Counted from the stretch's first letter, positions 7,420 to 18,005 are shown. The stretch is 64,000 nucleotides of DNA from an uncultured Dorea sp. (GCA_947063855.1 CAMSTW010000006.1:1-64000), one strand, 5' to 3'. The notes: generated by a model from the sequence alone, not told the origin. Numbers and translations are program-made.

Positions 7420-9996
7420 CTACCTGAAATACAGTCCCAAGGTCCTTCTTAACAGTTCCATATCAATAGGCTTCGCTATATGTGCGTCCATCCCGGCGTC
7501 TATCGCATCCTTTACATCCTCGGCAAATGCATTCGCTGTCATGGCAATAATAAGGATCATCCTCGCATCCGGCCGGTCCAGCTGCCGGATAGACCTCGCC
7601 GCCTCATACCCGTTCATCACCGGCATCTGTACATCCATCAGAATCGCGTCGTAGGTTCCCGGCTCCATCTGTTCAAAACGCTCTACCGCCAGCTTTCCAT
7701 TCTCCACGATCTCACAGGTCGCTTCTTCTATATCCAGAAGCTCCATCAGTATCTCCGCGTTGATCTCATTATCCTCCGCTACAAGGAAATGCCGTCCTGC
7801 CAGGGTAGTTAGATCCTGCTCGGGTGCGGTCTTCAGATCTCTGCCCTGCTCCTCCAGAAGTTCAAACAGCTTCTCCTTAAGTACCGAAACAAAGAAAGGC
7901 TTAGCCATAAACCCGTCAACCCCCGCCTGCTCCGCTTCTGCCTGTATCTCATCCCAGTCACAGGCAGTCAGAAGCAGAATCGGTATATGTCCAAATACCA
8001 TATTCCTCATCTGCCTTGCCGTCTCGATACCGTCCATCTCCGGCATCTTCCAGTCAAGAAGAATCACCTGATAGTCATTACCGCTCTGGCAGGCCTTCTG
8101 CCGCATGCGCAGCGCCTCTTCGCCGCTATGAGCCGTATCCACCTGGATTCCGGTACTCTCCATGAGTCTCCTTACATTCTCACAGCTGTCCTCCTCGTCA
8201 TCCACCACCAGGACCCGGTAGATCCCCCGTTCCTTCCAGAACTGCTCATCCACATCCACCTCCGGTATCCTGAGTTCCAGATCGACGATAAAGAGACTTC
8301 CAAGCCCTACTTCACTGGCGACCTCTATGGTGCCGCCCATCAGCTCCACAATATTCTTCGTGATGGCCATGCCAAGTCCGGTTCCCTGCACCTTGTTCGT
8401 CGTACTGTTCTCTGCTCTGGTAAACGCGTCAAATATCGTCTCCAGATATTCCGACGTCATCCCGTAGCCGTTGTCCTCTACTTCAATCCGGATATGCTCA
8501 TACTGATTGGAATGCTGATTCAACCCGATAATACGAAGCCAGATTTTGCCTCCCTCGGGCGTATACTTCACGGCATTGGAAAGGAGGTTGATCAGGATCT
8601 GGTTAATCCTGGTCTCATCACCGATCAGACGCTCATGCCTAAGCCCGGTCACAGCGATATCAAAGGTCTGGTTCTTTGCATTCGCCGCCGGACGGATAAT
8701 CGTATCTATGGAAGAGATCATATCTTTCATCGCAATCTCTCCAAGAGACAGTACCACCTTACCGCTCTCAATCTTCGAGATGTCCAGCACATCGTTGATC
8801 AGGCTTAACAGATGCTGGCCGGAAGCATTGATCTTCTTCGTGTATTCCCTGACCTTCTCCGGATTATCCACATCTTTCGCAAGCAGCGTGGTAAATCCCA
8901 GTATCGCATTCATCGGAGTCCGGATATCGTGGGACATATTCGACAGGAACGTAGTCTTGGAGTTATTGGCAATCTGGGCAGTCTGCAGAGCCTCCGTAAG
9001 CTGCCTGTTGTGCATCTCCCGCTCCGCTTCCCTGTCCTCCCTGATCCTGTCCTGCTGCCTGTCAAAAAACAGATATAACGCACAGCTTCCGAAAAACGCC
9101 ATCAGCATAATCGCAACAACGATGAACATGTTCTGGTTCACTGCATCGCCTTCCCGCTGTATCGCCTGGACAGGAACATATCCGATCAGGTAGACCGCTC
9201 CTTCACACACAGACCACATGTAGATCAGAGACTCTTTATTCTGAATGTCATGATAAAACATCACATTCTCCCCATTATCAACACTCTCGATAATCTGGCC
9301 CCTGACCTCCTCTTCCATGATCTTGTTCGCATGATAAAAATCCTCGAGATTCATATGGCCTGCGTCGCGTTCCCCGATTCCCTTGGGCTTCATCACGAAT
9401 TTCTTACTGTCCGCATCCATGAGATAAAGCGTCGCGCTGCTGTTATAGAAATTCCCCGGCAGCGCCTCGTCAAAAGAATCATAGATATACTCGATATACA
9501 GCCACGCTCTCTCCGCCCCGTCCTTCATGACCGGACACTTCATAGTATATGCCCAGGTTCCCATATCGTTCACGTAGGATTGGGAGACCGGCAGATTCTC
9601 TACCATATTGCCCCCGGAGAAATCCAGCTCTTCTTCCGAAAATGCTTCTCCTGTATTAGAGACGCCTTCCTTCTTCCCCGACAGAATCAAGGATATCTTC
9701 ACCATCGTATCGTTCCGCTCATAAGAACGGATAAAATCTTCCGGATTCTCGGCATCCACAAGTTCCTGGGCAATCAGCTCCTGAAACTCCGACTCCTTCT
9801 TCAGAATGGTCTCCATCGTATTCTCGATCAGATCCAGACTCTCATTCAGATTGGTAATCGCTGATTCCGACATCTCCCGGGATATCTTCCTCGAGACAAA
9901 GAATACAACCGTTCCCAGGATACAGAAAACTAATATGATCGGAATGATTAAGATAATCTTCCTGTGTATTACACTTCTTCCTTCTCTCTTTTCCAT
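7420..9996 (-). CDS. Hybrid sensor histidine kinase with two receiver domains
   Basis: FLSNMSHDIRTPMNAI H-box, N/G boxes, REC1 'VLVVDDEEDS...LLDWKMPEMDG', REC2 'LVAEDNEINAEI...LMDVQMPVMNG'. Confidence 0.93.
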   Translation of the reverse strand: MEKREGRSVIHRKIILIIPIILVFCILGTVVFFVSRKISREMSESAITNLNESLDLIENTMETILKKESEFQELIAQELVDAENPEDFIRSYERNDTMVKISLILSGKKEGVSNTGEAFSEEELDFSGGNMVENLPVSQSYVNDMGTWAYTMKCPVMKDGAERAWLYIEYIYDSFDEALPGNFYNSSATLYLMDADSKKFVMKPKGIGERDAGHMNLEDFYHANKIMEEEVRGQIIESVDNGENVMFYHDIQNKESLIYMWSVCEGAVYLIGYVPVQAIQREGDAVNQNMFIVVAIMLMAFFGSCALYLFFDRQQDRIREDREAEREMHNRQLTEALQTAQIANNSKTTFLSNMSHDIRTPMNAILGFTTLLAKDVDNPEKVREYTKKINASGQHLLSLINDVLDISKIESGKVVLSLGEIAMKDMISSIDTIIRPAANAKNQTFDIAVTGLRHERLIGDETRINQILINLLSNAVKYTPEGGKIWLRIIGLNQHSNQYEHIRIEVEDNGYGMTSEYLETIFDAFTRAENSTTNKVQGTGLGMAITKNIVELMGGTIEVASEVGLGSLFIVDLELRIPEVDVDEQFWKERGIYRVLVVDDEEDSCENVRRLMESTGIQVDTAHSGEEALRMRQKACQSGNDYQVILLDWKMPEMDGIETARQMRNMVFGHIPILLLTACDWDEIQAEAEQAGVDGFMAKPFFVSVLKEKLFELLEEQGRDLKTAPEQDLTTLAGRHFLVAEDNEINAEILMELLDIEEATCEIVENGKLAVERFEQMEPGTYDAILMDVQMPVMNGYEAARSIRQLDRPDARMILIIAMTANAFAEDVKDAIDAGMDAHIAKPIDMELLRRTLGLYFR

Positions 9997-10139
9997 ATGA
10001 CAAATCACCTTAAGAATCGCAGAAAAATACTGTCCATACCATGATTTCTCTGACAACGCCCCACTCATTCATATTTCAATAATAATATACCACTATTACT
10101 GTCCAAAGTCAAAAAATATACAAGTAACTCTTATTTTAG

Positions 10140-10178
10140 AAAATGGGCCAGCTGTCCTTCTCAGAACTTCTGACCCAT
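10140..10178 (-). terminator. Intrinsic terminator downstream of the RNase J gene
   Basis: Minus strand ATGGGTCAG...CTGGCCCATTTTCT. Confidence 0.6.
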
Positions 10179-10190
10179 CTTAACTTCACA

Positions 10191-11858
10191 CTACACATCC
10201 ATTATAATCGGAAGCACCATCGGCTTTCTCTTGGTCCTCTTCCATATGAACTCATTCATAGTATCCCGGATCACCATCTTAATCTTGCTCCAGTCCGCAT
10301 TGCGCTGATGCATAAGACAGTCCTCCACCGCATCTGTAACCACACTGCGCGCTTCTTCCATCAAACCTTCGGATTCCCTGACATAGACGAAGCCCCGGGA
10401 CACGATGTCCGGCCCTGCCAGCAGCTGATTACTGCCCTTCTCAAGAGTCAGTACCACAATCAGGATACCGTCCTCCGCAAGATGCTGCCTGTCGCGCAGT
10501 ACGATATTACCCACGTCGCCCACGCCAAGTCCGTCTACCAGAATCTCCCCGGTGTGTACCTTGTCCACCACCTTCGCCTCTTTCGCGCTGACCTCCAGCA
10601 CATCGCCGGACTTCAGAATGAATACATTCTCCTTGGGGATCCCAAGGGTGGTCGCAATCGCCGCATTCGCCTTTAGATGCCGGTATTCGCCGTGCACAGG
10701 AATCGCATACTTGGGCTTCACCAGAGAATAGATCAGCTTCAGCTCCTCCTGGCATGCATGGCCGGATACATGTGCGTCCGAGAAGATCACATCCGCGCCC
10801 TTCGCAGACAGCTCATTGATCACCCTCGAAACAGACTTTTCATTCCCCGGGATCGGATTCGAACTGAATATAACCGTATCGCCGGGCATGATCGTTACTT
10901 TCTTATGCACGTCCGCAGCCATGCGGGACAACGCAGCCATAGACTCGCCCTGGCTTCCCGTAGTGATCAGCACCGTCTTCTCCGGAGGATAATTCTTAAG
11001 ATTGTCAATCTCGATCAGCGTCTTATCCGGTACATGCAGATATCCCAGTTCCTGAGCTACCTGGATGATATTCACCATGCTCCGTCCTTCCACTACGACC
11101 TTCCGGTCATACTTACAGGCCGAATTGATAATCTGCTGCACCCGGTCTACATTAGACGCGAAGGTAGCGATGATAATCCTTGTATTCTGATGCTCCGCAA
11201 ATATATGGTCAAAGGTAATCCCCACCGTCCTCTCTGACTGGGTGAACCCCTTCCGTTCTGCATTGGTACTGTCCGACATCAGAGCCAGTACCCCCTTCTT
11301 CCCGATCTCCGCGAAGCGCTGCAGGTCAATGGCGTCCCCAAATACCGGTGTGTAATCCACCTTAAAATCTCCTGTATGCACCACAATCCCTGCCGGAGAA
11401 TAGATCGCCAGCGCCGCCGCATCCTGTATGCTGTGATTCGTCTTGATAAATTCTATACGAAACTGTCCCAGATTGATCGACTGTCCGTGCTTTACAACCT
11501 TTCTTCTTGTCGTGCGCAGCAGATTATGCTCCGTAAGCTTCCTCTCTATGATACCCATCGTCAGCTTCGTCGCATAGATGGGCAGATTCATCTCCCGCAA
11601 TATATAACACAAGGCTCCGATATGATCCTCATGTCCATGGGTGATCACAAATCCCTTCACCTTCTGAATATTCTCCTTCAGATACGATACATCCGGAATT
11701 ACGAGATCGATTCCCAACATGTCGTCCTCCGGGAATGCCAGTCCGCAATCCACGACAATAATACTGTCTTCATACTCGAAGGCAGTAATGTTCATCCCGA
11801 TCTTCTCCAGCCCTCCGAGCGGAATGATACGCAATTTCTCATTGTTCTCTTTCTTCAA
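10191..11858 (-). CDS. rnj: Ribonuclease J
   Basis: LRIIPLGGLEKIGMNITAFEYEDSIIVVDCGLAFPE, HGHEDHIG, beta-CASP motifs; TTG start after GGAGGTG. Confidence 0.94.
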   Translation of the reverse strand: MKKENNEKLRIIPLGGLEKIGMNITAFEYEDSIIVVDCGLAFPEDDMLGIDLVIPDVSYLKENIQKVKGFVITHGHEDHIGALCYILREMNLPIYATKLTMGIIERKLTEHNLLRTTRRKVVKHGQSINLGQFRIEFIKTNHSIQDAAALAIYSPAGIVVHTGDFKVDYTPVFGDAIDLQRFAEIGKKGVLALMSDSTNAERKGFTQSERTVGITFDHIFAEHQNTRIIIATFASNVDRVQQIINSACKYDRKVVVEGRSMVNIIQVAQELGYLHVPDKTLIEIDNLKNYPPEKTVLITTGSQGESMAALSRMAADVHKKVTIMPGDTVIFSSNPIPGNEKSVSRVINELSAKGADVIFSDAHVSGHACQEELKLIYSLVKPKYAIPVHGEYRHLKANAAIATTLGIPKENVFILKSGDVLEVSAKEAKVVDKVHTGEILVDGLGVGDVGNIVLRDRQHLAEDGILIVVLTLEKGSNQLLAGPDIVSRGFVYVRESEGLMEEARSVVTDAVEDCLMHQRNADWSKIKMVIRDTMNEFIWKRTKRKPMVLPIIMDV

Positions 11859-11860
11859 AT

Positions 11861-12349
11861 CTACACCTCCACGTGTGTCCCCGTTCCTGAAATACAGTGT
11901 TGCTTCTTTAAGCACTCTTCGCATTGTCCGTAGAACTTCAATTCGTGGTCCGACACCAGGAATCCCGTCTCCTTCTCAATCAGACGCTCCAGCTCATCCA
12001 GGAGATCCTCTTCAAACGGGATCACCTTACCGCACGTCTTACATATCAGGTGATGATGGTGATGCTTTGTCTCTCCGTCAAACAAATCGCTGATCTCATA
12101 GCGAAGGCATCCATCATCAAGATTGATCCGGTCCACCAACTGCATCTTACGGAACAATTGCACTGTCCGGTAAATGGTAGCCAGTCCGATATCCGGATAG
12201 TCTTCCTTTACCAGATCATAAATGTCTTCTGCAGTCATATGCTTGTCACGATGATCTGCAAGTACCTCTAATACAAGCAACCTCTGGTTGGTTACTTTTA
12301 GACCTTTCTCTCTCAGCATTTTCTTAAAATTCTCTTTACTGATGGACAT
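11861..12349 (-). CDS. Fur family transcriptional regulator
   Basis: GLATIYRTVQLF, HHHHHLICKTCGKV, CEECL. Confidence 0.93.
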   Translation of the reverse strand: MSISKENFKKMLREKGLKVTNQRLLVLEVLADHRDKHMTAEDIYDLVKEDYPDIGLATIYRTVQLFRKMQLVDRINLDDGCLRYEISDLFDGETKHHHHHLICKTCGKVIPFEEDLLDELERLIEKETGFLVSDHELKFYGQCEECLKKQHCISGTGTHVEV

Positions 12350-12355
12350 AGTATA

Positions 12356-12622
12356 TTACCTTTCAATCTCGATATCTTCGAGCAGCTCTTCAAATATCTT
12401 CGATATGGCAGTAAGCTCCACATCATCATCGACAATCTCATAGACACTGTCTGATAACGATTCCTCTGTAGTATCCTTAAGGATCAGACATTCCGCGTCC
12501 CCTTCCTCCGAATCTGTGACCAGAATATAGGATACACCGTTCACCTTCGTCTGTTCCAGCACAAAAAAATCCACTTCTTCCTGCATCTCTTCCGATCTGA
12601 ACCTAATCTTCTCCATATACAC
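12356..12622 (-). CDS. DUF1292 family protein
   Basis: FFVLEQTKVNGVSYILVTDSEEGDAECLILKD; conserved Fur/RuvX/IreB neighbourhood. Confidence 0.8.
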   Translation of the reverse strand: MYMEKIRFRSEEMQEEVDFFVLEQTKVNGVSYILVTDSEEGDAECLILKDTTEESLSDSVYEIVDDDVELTAISKIFEELLEDIEIER

Positions 12623-12710
12623 TCCTTACGCACACTACAGGTCATACGCCTGGTCCCGGTCCGTTTGCATACGGCGGCAAGCCTCCTACAGCCTGACTGC
12701 AATGCTGCCT

Positions 12711-13154
12711 TCAGCGGCAGCGCTGCCGGCAGCCGTCTGCCACAGAATCCAGATATCCCTGCAATATAAAAACAGCCGCAATCTTATCGATATACTTCTT
12801 GCGGTCTTCCCTTCTAACTTTATTCTCAATTAAAGTCCGCTCTGCTTCTACCGTAGTCAGACGCTCGTCCCACATCACGACCTCAAGGCCGGTCCGCCTT
12901 TCAAGCATCCGCCCAAACTCCATGGATCTCTCCGCCCGTTCACCAATATCATTGTTCATATGCTTGGGAAGTCCAAGAACAATCCGTTCCACCTGATACT
13001 CTCCGATCAGCTCTTCGATCCGCGCGCAGGTCTTACGCAGCTTATTCTCGTCCTTACGGCATATCGTCTCTATTCCCTGGGCTGTAATCCCCAGTGGATC
13101 ACTGATTGCTACGCCTACTGTCTTAGAGCCGTAGTCCAGTCCCATGATTCTCAT
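12711..13154 (-). CDS. ruvX: Holliday junction resolvase RuvX/YqgF
   Basis: [42 protein letters not shown]. Confidence 0.95.
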   Translation of the reverse strand: MRIMGLDYGSKTVGVAISDPLGITAQGIETICRKDENKLRKTCARIEELIGEYQVERIVLGLPKHMNNDIGERAERSMEFGRMLERRTGLEVVMWDERLTTVEAERTLIENKVRREDRKKYIDKIAAVFILQGYLDSVADGCRQRCR

Positions 13155-13157
13155 AGA

Positions 13158-13421
13158 TTATACCCATCTGTTATGCTCAATATACGTCTTGAGCATCTCT
13201 TCTACCAGTTCATCACGTTCCATCTTCATGATCAGGCTTCTTGCACCGTCGTAGCTCGTAATGTATGTCGGATCTCCGGACATAATATACCCTACGATCT
13301 GGTTCACCGGATTATAGCCCTTCTCACTCAACGCCCTGTACACAATCTCAAGTATATCTTTTGCTTGAATCTGTGGACCGCTTTCTACCTGAAAAAACTG
13401 TGTGCTGCTTAAATCTCTCAT
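13158..13421 (-). CDS. IreB family regulatory phosphoprotein
   Basis: IVYRALSEKGYNPVNQIVGYIMSGDPTYITSY. Confidence 0.94.
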   Translation of the reverse strand: MRDLSSTQFFQVESGPQIQAKDILEIVYRALSEKGYNPVNQIVGYIMSGDPTYITSYDGARSLIMKMERDELVEEMLKTYIEHNRWV

Positions 13422-13478
13422 ATACTCACGTCCTCCAAAAATACTTCGCTTTTATTCTAACCCATTGACCGCAAAAAT

Positions 13479-14768
13479 TCAATGGATTATTTGTGAACGG
13501 TTCTTAATTTCTACATTTACTATCTGATTTACCCTGTTTTCGTCCATTTTCTGTCCAATCTTCACATATTGCCTGGTATGTCCTGTCTGATACCGCTCTC
13601 CTCCCCGCAAGATCTCCTCCTCGATCAGGACCTCCTGAACCGTCCCGATCAGCGCCTCCTCATACGCCGCCTGCTTCTGCCTGCCAAGGTTAAGCAGCTC
13701 ATTGCTGCGGCGCGTCTTGATCTCCTCCGGCACCTGATTCTCCATGGACGCCGCCTTTGTTCCCCCGCGCTTCGAATATTTGAATATGTGTGTCTCATAG
13801 AAATCCACCTTGTCTATGAACGCCCGCGACTGTGCGAATTCTTCCTCTGTCTCACCGGGAAAGCCAACGATCACATCCGTCGTGAGTGCAGGCCTTGGGA
13901 AATATTTTCGCAGAAGCAGACATTTCTCATAATATTCCTCCGAAGTATAACGGCGGTTCATCCGCCTGAGTGTAGCGTCGCATCCACTCTGCAGAGACAG
14001 ATGAAAATGATCGCATATCTTCGAAAGCCGCGCCAGCGACTCCGCAAATTCTTCCGTGATGATCCCCGGCTCCAACGATCCCAGCCTGATTCTCTGGATC
14101 CCCGGAATCTTATGGACTGCGCCGATCAGCTCCAGAAGACTGTCCTGTGTATCTGCGCCGTAGGAGCTCAGATGAATACCCGTCAGCACAATCTCCTTAT
14201 ACCCATGCTCAGACAGTCCTCTCACCTCTCGGATCACGCTGTCCTGGCTGCGGCTCCTGACTCTTCCCCTGACAAACGGAATGATACAGTAGGTACAGAA
14301 CTGGTTGCAGCCATCCTGCACCTTCACATATGCGCGGGTATGCTCCGCAGTCCTTGTAAGCTGCATCTCCTCATACTCTCTGGTATGAGCGATATCCAGC
14401 AATTCCTGACAGGGCTGCCGGTGTCCTGCATCCTGGAAATAATCTTCCAATATTCCGATCAGGTCCTTCTTGCGGTTATTCCCGATGACGATATCCACGC
14501 AATCGTCCACCTCTTCCCCTTTCGCCTGGACATAACACCCGCAGGCCACGATCACAGCCTCCGGATTCTGCTTCCTTGCACGGTGGAGCATCTGCCTTGA
14601 CTTGCGGTCCGCCATATTCGTAACCGTACAGGTATTAATGATGTAGACATCTGCCTTCTCCTGAAAAGGCACAATCTCGTAGCCATGCCCGCCAAGCAGC
14701 TCCTGCATGGCCTCGGTTTCGTACGCATTCACTTTGCATCCTAGATTATGAAATGCCGCTTTCTTCAT
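13479..14768 (-). CDS. mtaB: tRNA (t6A37) methylthiotransferase MtaB
   Basis: NLGCKVNAYETEAM, radical SAM CNQFCTYCIIPFVRGRVRSR. Confidence 0.95.
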   Translation of the reverse strand: MKKAAFHNLGCKVNAYETEAMQELLGGHGYEIVPFQEKADVYIINTCTVTNMADRKSRQMLHRARKQNPEAVIVACGCYVQAKGEEVDDCVDIVIGNNRKKDLIGILEDYFQDAGHRQPCQELLDIAHTREYEEMQLTRTAEHTRAYVKVQDGCNQFCTYCIIPFVRGRVRSRSQDSVIREVRGLSEHGYKEIVLTGIHLSSYGADTQDSLLELIGAVHKIPGIQRIRLGSLEPGIITEEFAESLARLSKICDHFHLSLQSGCDATLRRMNRRYTSEEYYEKCLLLRKYFPRPALTTDVIVGFPGETEEEFAQSRAFIDKVDFYETHIFKYSKRGGTKAASMENQVPEEIKTRRSNELLNLGRQKQAAYEEALIGTVQEVLIEEEILRGGERYQTGHTRQYVKIGQKMDENRVNQIVNVEIKNRSQIIH

Positions 14769-14991
14769 ATTATATATGTTCCTTTCCAGCTTCCCTCCCC
14801 CGGTATCTTAAGGCTGCCAGGCACTGACCGGCAAAAAGGAGTTCCCGCAATCTGTCCCTTCTCTCCTATACATATTGCCACAATATGACTGGAATATTAT
14901 TTCATATCTTTGGCAAAATGTTCCTTGACTTTTCATGCTCTTCCTCTTAAGATAGGTATAGAACACGAAAAGCAAAAGGAGGTATAGTCCA

Positions 14992-15228
14992 ATGAAAACA
15001 GTTCAGATTTCTTTGAATTCAATTGATAAGGTAAAATCTTTTGTAAATGATATCACAAAATTTGATCATGACTTCGACCTGGTGTCAGGCAGATATGTCA
15101 TTGATGCGAAGTCTATCATGGGTATCTTCAGCCTGGATCTTTCCAAGCCGATTGACCTGAATATTCATGCAGATACCGCAGAGATTGATGTCATTCTTGA
15201 AGCGCTTAAAGCTTATATCTGCGAATAA
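14992..15228 (+). CDS. HPr-like protein lacking the His15 phosphoacceptor
   Basis: AKSIMGIFSLDLSKPIDLNIHAD matches the HPr Ser46 region; no GxHARP motif. Confidence 0.8.
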   Translation: MKTVQISLNSIDKVKSFVNDITKFDHDFDLVSGRYVIDAKSIMGIFSLDLSKPIDLNIHADTAEIDVILEALKAYICE

Positions 15229-15254
15229 GAATATATGAGAGATTTTCCAAACCT

Positions 15255-15289
15255 AAGGTTTGCCGGGAATATTCCTGACAAACCTTTTT
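15255..15289 (+). terminator. Intrinsic terminator downstream of the HPr-like gene
   Basis: AAGGTTTGCCGGGAATATTCCTGACAAACCTTTTT. Confidence 0.8.
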
Positions 15290-15320
15290 ACTGTCATACC
15301 CGTGGGATCCCCCCGGCTGC

Positions 15321-16502
15321 TTACTTCACCTCGATGATCTCCACCGTCTCAAGCGCCGTCTTCATAAGCTCGTCGATCTTCTCGCTTAAGTGTTCCTCTG
15401 ATCTTCGAATCACTTCCACATTCGGCTTCGTCACCGGATGCTTCGCCACGAAGATTGTACAGCAATCCTCGAAGGGCTGTATGGACGTCTCATAAGTCCC
15501 GATCTTCTCCGAGATATTCACGATTTCCTGCTTATCGTATCCAATCACCGGCCTGTACACCGGAAGGGTACAGACGTCATTGGTTGCCGCAAGACTCTGC
15601 ATGGTCTGGCTTGCCACCTGTCCGATGCTCTCACCTGTGATCAGCCCCAGACAGCCGTCCTTTTTCGCAAAGTACTCTGCGATACGCATCATGTAGCGTC
15701 TCATGATGATGGTCAGCTCATCATGGGGGCACTGGTCATAGATATATAACTGGATATCCGTAAAATTCACCACATAAAGCTTAACCGGACCCGCATACCT
15801 GGATACAATCTTCGCAAGATCCACCACCTTCTGCTTCGCCCGCTCGCTGGTATACGGCGGTGCATGGAAATATGTGGCCTCGATTCCAACTCCCCGCTTG
15901 GAGATCATATATCCTGCCACCGGACTGTCGATCCCTCCGGATAAGAGCAGCATCGCCTTCCCGTTGGTGCCCACCGGCATCCCTCCCGCTCCCGGAATAA
16001 TCTGGGAATATACATAGATCTCCCTTCGTATCTCCACATTCAGCATCACATCCGGATGGTGCACATCCACCTTTGTCTCCGGAAACGCGTCAAGGACCGC
16101 CTCTCCCAGATCACAGTTGATCTCCATGGAATTCTTCGGATAAGACTTCCTCGCCCGTCTCGCCTCCACCTTAAAGGTCAGGTTCTTGTCCGGATAAGCC
16201 TCGTCCATATAGGCGACCACATCCTTCTTAAGCTGTTCGAACCCCTGATCCTCCATCCGGACAACCGGGCAGATCCCCACGATCCCGAACACTCTGGTCA
16301 GATGCTCCACCGCATCCTCATAATCATAATCCTCACCACAATCCACATAGATCCTCGCCTGGGACTTATAGACCTGAAACTCACCGTCCACGTCCTTAAG
16401 GGCGAACCTCACCTGTCTGACAAGCGCATCCTCAAACAGATACCGGTTCTTCCCCTTAATCCCTATCTCGCCATATTTTATCAGAAATGTATGATATCTC
16501 AT
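15321..16502 (-). CDS. thiI: tRNA 4-thiouridine synthase ThiI
   Basis: KYGEIGIKGKNR, LLSGGIDSPVAGYMISKRG. Confidence 0.95.
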   Translation of the reverse strand: MRYHTFLIKYGEIGIKGKNRYLFEDALVRQVRFALKDVDGEFQVYKSQARIYVDCGEDYDYEDAVEHLTRVFGIVGICPVVRMEDQGFEQLKKDVVAYMDEAYPDKNLTFKVEARRARKSYPKNSMEINCDLGEAVLDAFPETKVDVHHPDVMLNVEIRREIYVYSQIIPGAGGMPVGTNGKAMLLLSGGIDSPVAGYMISKRGVGIEATYFHAPPYTSERAKQKVVDLAKIVSRYAGPVKLYVVNFTDIQLYIYDQCPHDELTIIMRRYMMRIAEYFAKKDGCLGLITGESIGQVASQTMQSLAATNDVCTLPVYRPVIGYDKQEIVNISEKIGTYETSIQPFEDCCTIFVAKHPVTKPNVEVIRRSEEHLSEKIDELMKTALETVEIIEVK

Positions 16503-16591
16503 CTTCTCTCTCCTTACTCGTTACTCCCTGCTCTTTTCTCCGGACTCTTTTTACTCTGCCTGTACAATTGTATATCCATTTCTAAAGCACA

Positions 16592-16674
16592 GGAAGTTGG
16601 GAGACGCCCTTCCTATAAGCAGACATTAAAGAGCGTTGCCCAGTCTGTGTCAGGAAGGGCATCTCCCAACTTCC
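16592..16674. repeat. 83-bp long imperfect palindrome (23-bp arms, 22/23 matching)
   Basis: GGAAGTTGGGAGACGCCCTTCCT ... AGGAAGGGCATCTCCCAACTTCC. Confidence 0.85.
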
Positions 16675-16709
16675 GTCTCTTGAACAACCGCACAGACAAA
16701 AAACTCTTC

Positions 16710-17867
16710 TTAACGCCTGGTATATCTGCGAAGCCTTGGTACTATATTATAGAGGGTATCCAACGTATAGTCAATCTCCTCCGGGGTCGTAAATTCTGAC
16801 ATACTGAACCTTAATGTCGCATCCAGGAACTCCTGTCTTGCGCCGATACCCTTAAGGACGCCGCTGACCTGAGGATGATTGGAGGAGCATGCCGAACCGG
16901 AGGATACATAGATTCCCTTTTCCTCCAGGGCATGCAGGAGTACTTCGCTTCGGATACCCGCGAATCCCACACTGATGATATGGGGAGCAGACGTCTCGTC
17001 ATAGAGACCGTGCACCGCCGTATCCTCAATCTGGCCGACCCCTCTGATAAACCGCTGTTTCAGCCACCGCATCTGCGCCACCTTCACATCCAGGTCCTGG
17101 TAGATCGTCCTTGCCGCCAGGGAGATCCCGGCAATTCCCGGAACATTCTCCGTACCGGAACGGATATTCTTCTGCTGCTCTCCGCCGTATACGATCGGTT
17201 TGATCTTCACATTCTCATCAATATACAGGATTCCTGTCCCTTTGGGTCCATGAATCTTGTGTCCGCTTATGGAGCACAGATCCACCTTCAGTTTTTTCGG
17301 ATAGATCCGGTACTTGCCAAAGCCCTGCACCGCATCTACATGGAACACAATATTCCTGTTGTACGCCTTCACGATGCCCGCCGCCTCCTGGATTGGCTGT
17401 ACGGAACCCACCTCATTGTTCACATACATGATGGATACCAGTATGGTATCCTCGCACAACGCCTCTTTGAGGGCGTCTAACTTCACCCTTCCATAGCGGT
17501 CTACCGGAAGATAAGTCACACGGAACCCTTCCTCCTCCAGATGACGCATGGTGTTGATGATCGCCGGATGCTCGATCGCCGTAGTGATCAGATGCTTTCC
17601 GGCGCGCTGGTTCGCCCGTGCCACGCCCCGAAGCGCCAGATTATCACTCTCTGTCCCTCCCGAGGTGAAGAAGATCTCCTTATCTTTCACCTTCAGAAGC
17701 TTCGCAAATGTCTCTTTTGCCTCTTTTATATATTGCTCTGCCGCAACACCTTTGGCGTGCATGGACGAAGGATTGCCGTAATCTTCACACATGACCTTCT
17801 TCACAAGCTCGCCGACGCATTCGTATGCACAGGTAGTCGCCGAATTATCCAAATATACTTCTCTCAT
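16710..17867 (-). CDS. Cysteine desulfurase (NifS/IscS family)
   Basis: YLDNSATTCAYECV, SGHKIHGPKGTG, SSGSACSS. Confidence 0.95.
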   Translation of the reverse strand: MREVYLDNSATTCAYECVGELVKKVMCEDYGNPSSMHAKGVAAEQYIKEAKETFAKLLKVKDKEIFFTSGGTESDNLALRGVARANQRAGKHLITTAIEHPAIINTMRHLEEEGFRVTYLPVDRYGRVKLDALKEALCEDTILVSIMYVNNEVGSVQPIQEAAGIVKAYNRNIVFHVDAVQGFGKYRIYPKKLKVDLCSISGHKIHGPKGTGILYIDENVKIKPIVYGGEQQKNIRSGTENVPGIAGISLAARTIYQDLDVKVAQMRWLKQRFIRGVGQIEDTAVHGLYDETSAPHIISVGFAGIRSEVLLHALEEKGIYVSSGSACSSNHPQVSGVLKGIGARQEFLDATLRFSMSEFTTPEEIDYTLDTLYNIVPRLRRYTRR

Positions 17868-18005
17868 TGTTTCACTTCCTGATTCCTTATTTTCTTATTA
17901 TCAGAATATGTCGTCTCCCTGTGTAATGTCACATCTGTCCTTCTATATCCCTCGCCGGCAACAGGAACGACTCTCAGATATATCCTGATCCGGCCCAAAA
18001 GTCTC

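Noticed and set aside
7987-8808. Long antisense ORFs (also 18642..19709, 26289..27263, 58629..60137)
   Set aside because: They lie opposite well-recognised genes and have no coherent domain features; common artefacts in GC-richer coding DNA.
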